Assembly (NCBI GenBank): GCA_016218825.1
Contig: JACRCV010000087.1
Location: 1-64,000, forward strand
Direction of reading: 5' to 3'
Length of the DNA stretch: 64,000 bases
Origin: Deltaproteobacteria bacterium
GTDB lineage: Bacteria; Myxococcota; XYA12-FULL-58-9
Shown: piece after piece, positions 62,633 to 64,000 of the stretch
Numbering within the stretch: position 1 is the first letter of the stretch
Layout: each line of letters begins with the position of its first letter
Notes under the pieces: model-generated
Told to the model about the DNA's origin: nothing
Database searches by the model: none
The model's input: only the letters and a program-made list of their open reading frames with translations
Program-made: the position numbers and the translations under genes

Positions 62633-64000
62633 ATGCGAAATATCCTGTGTTTATGGATCGTTACGGCCGCAGCTTGCGCCGTCGGCGACGGCAACGTCAG
62701 CGTCGATCTCGAGGGCGGCGCTCCGGATGACCTCGAGATCCGGATGGTGCTCGACACCGGGGGCCTGCGGTTGAGCAACGTCGGCCGGGCGGCCGGCGTC
62801 ACCTTGCCACGCAACACCGACGCCAGCCTGCTGCGCTTCGAGGTCGTGGACCAGCATGGAGTCACGCGGCGCTCCGGCTCGCTCTTCGACCCTCGCCAGG
62901 CGCGGTCGGAGACGGTCGAGGACGGCCGGCTCACGGCGCGCCGGGTCGCGACCGACAAGGGTCTGCTGACCTTGCGGGTGCCGCCGATTTGGAGCGAGGT
63001 CATCGTCTTCGAGGCCGACGAGCGCGGCTGGCACGAGCTCGGGCGCGCTCAGGTCGACCCGGCGCTCGCCACCGCTTCGTCCGCCGCGCTCTTGAATCGC
63101 AGCGCCGACGTCCTCGGCGGCGCCGTCAAGATCGTGGACCACGGCGCACCGACGGCGAAGCTCGACCTGCTGTTCTTGCCCGAGGGCTACACCGCCGCCG
63201 AGATGGAGAAGTTCCACGCCGACGTCCAGACCTCGATCGACAGCATGGCGGCGCTCCCCGACTTTCAGCCCTATTGGGGGTTCTTCAATGTTTGGCGCCA
63301 GGACGTGCGCTCGCGGCAGAGCGGCGTCGACGATCCGACCCAGGGGATGATCCGCGACACCGCCTTCGACGTCAGCTTCAACCAGAGCGGCGTCTACCGC
63401 TGCGTCTACCCGCAATCGACCGACGCCTACGAGGCGGTGGTCGACCTCGGCAAACAGGTCGGCGCCGACTTCGTCGTGATCCTGGTGAACAGCGACGTCT
63501 ACGGCGGCTGCGCGGCCGGGCCCTTCGTGCTCCAGACCCGCTCCAGTTACGGCGGCGCCATCCTCGGCCACGAGCTCGCCCACAGCGTCTTCCACCTCGC
63601 CGACGAGTACTCCGCCGGCACCTGCGAGAGCGGCAACGGCGGCCTGAACGTCGCCCTCGGCAGCAGCCGCGACCTGATCCCGTGGGCCGACATGCTGACC
63701 ACCGACCGCCTGCCGACGCCGGCGACGGACGCCTACCAGACCACGGTCGGCGCCTTCGAGGGCGCCGGCTACTGCGAGCACGGCAAATACCGACCGCAGC
63801 TCACCTGCATGATGCGAGATCTCGCGGCGCCGATGTGCGCGGTTTGCAAGCGCGAGATCCAGCGCTACTTCGGCAACCTCGCGGCGCACGGCGGCACCGC
63901 GTGCACCGGCACCTCCTGCAGCAACCCCAACTGCCCCGCGACCTGGCGCGGTGACGGCCTGTGTGATCCGTGTCTCCAGGACGATCCCGACTGCAGCAGC
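62633..64000 (+). CDS. M64-type (IgA peptidase-like) zinc metallopeptidase, 3' end outside window
   Basis: 456 codons from ATG 62633 to the window end, with GGAG seven bases upstream; no stop is reached. A lipoprotein-type leader has C near residue 15 (TAAAC). An N-terminal beta-rich domain (about 20-150) precedes the M64 peptidase (about 165-430): LDLLFLPEGYTAAEMEKF, YWGFFNVWR, GGAILGHELAHSVFHLADEY with the HExxH zinc site at residues 313-317 and the DEY acidic group, and CEHGKYRP. A Cys-rich end (CSNPNCPAT, GDGLCDPC) is the start of a short disulfide module seen in secreted myxobacterial enzymes. A secreted or surface protease is likely. Confidence 0.88.
   Translation, partial: MRNILCLWIVTAAACAVGDGNVSVDLEGGAPDDLEIRMVLDTGGLRLSNVGRAAGVTLPRNTDASLLRFEVVDQHGVTRRSGSLFDPRQARSETVEDGRLTARRVATDKGLLTLRVPPIWSEVIVFEADERGWHELGRAQVDPALATASSAALLNRSADVLGGAVKIVDHGAPTAKLDLLFLPEGYTAAEMEKFHADVQTSIDSMAALPDFQPYWGFFNVWRQDVRSRQSGVDDPTQGMIRDTAFDVSFNQSGVYRCVYPQSTDAYEAVVDLGKQVGADFVVILVNSDVYGGCAAGPFVLQTRSSYGGAILGHELAHSVFHLADEYSAGTCESGNGGLNVALGSSRDLIPWADMLTTDRLPTPATDAYQTTVGAFEGAGYCEHGKYRPQLTCMMRDLAAPMCAVCKREIQRYFGNLAAHGGTACTGTSCSNPNCPATWRGDGLCDPCLQDDPDCSS

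Noticed and set aside
62989-63954. 321-codon frame inside the metallopeptidase region
   Set aside because: Out-of-frame shadow; the HExxH motif and lipoprotein leader belong to the frame starting at 62633.

Overview
The window looks like chromosome from a GC-rich (roughly two thirds G+C or more) Gram-negative bacterium of the myxobacterial kind (Myxococcota, perhaps Polyangia). This is an inference. It rests on a three-part C-terminal tail resembling the MYXO-CTERM signal, many lipoproteins and Cys-rich secreted proteins, a Wsp/Frz-like chemosensory operon, lipid-anchored multihaem proteins with CxxxxCH motifs, and a degenerate J-domain/HTH protein beside a MinD-type ATPase. No tRNA, rRNA, CRISPR array or intact insertion sequence was seen.

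Region 1 (1-12.6 kb) is accessory DNA. It holds a broken XRE-type helix-turn-helix gene, an auxin-efflux-type permease cut off at about 908, a divergent pair of secreted or surface proteins around a palindromic promoter, a VOC-SnoaL fusion, a NodB-type deacetylase, a run of three RNA-like hairpins, a delta-60 repeat protein split by one in-frame TGA from an SH3-type partner, and an AlkD-like DNA repair protein.

Region 2 (12.7-26.4 kb) is a signalling locus. A hybrid histidine kinase with a poly-Gln tract is divergent from an eight-gene operon: HTH-receiver protein, CheW, CheR-TPR, CheW with an N-terminal extension, membrane MCP, CheA-REC, CheB and a REC-PAS-PAS-kinase-REC hybrid. The content matches Wsp-type pathways, but no GGDEF output protein is present.

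Region 3 (26.4-34.5 kb) holds a CorA-like transporter with GQN in place of GMN, a double VOC protein, a 61-residue unknown protein, two adjacent lipoproteins with 13 and 20 haem-binding motifs (candidate surface or extracellular electron carriers), and a sigma-70 factor with its own promoter.

Region 4 (34.8-45.7 kb) is a twelve-gene run on the minus strand: HNH endonuclease, MinD-like ATPase, J/HTH protein, zinc-ribbon/pilin-like membrane protein, small conserved protein, RluA-family pseudouridine synthase, TrkH, TrkA, a HAMP-PAS membrane sensor with no kinase, a SPASM radical SAM enzyme, a Cys-rich lipoprotein and a protein with a possible His/Cys dyad. The TrkH-to-His/Cys part is the best candidate for an undescribed multi-gene system.

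Region 5 (45.8-64 kb) has a lipoprotein, an alpha/beta hydrolase, a promoter-terminator leader, a PilZ protein with about 850 residues of coiled coil, RecJ, ornithine aminotransferase (RocD), a degenerate cyclase-domain/TPR membrane protein, ornithine carbamoyltransferase (ArgF), a JAMM peptidase, ThiI, RarA/MgsA, a methyltransferase and an M64-type metallopeptidase that runs off the window. A short palindromic repeat (core GATTCCCGCGCCGC) lies just after the stop codons of four genes, always in the same orientation relative to the gene.
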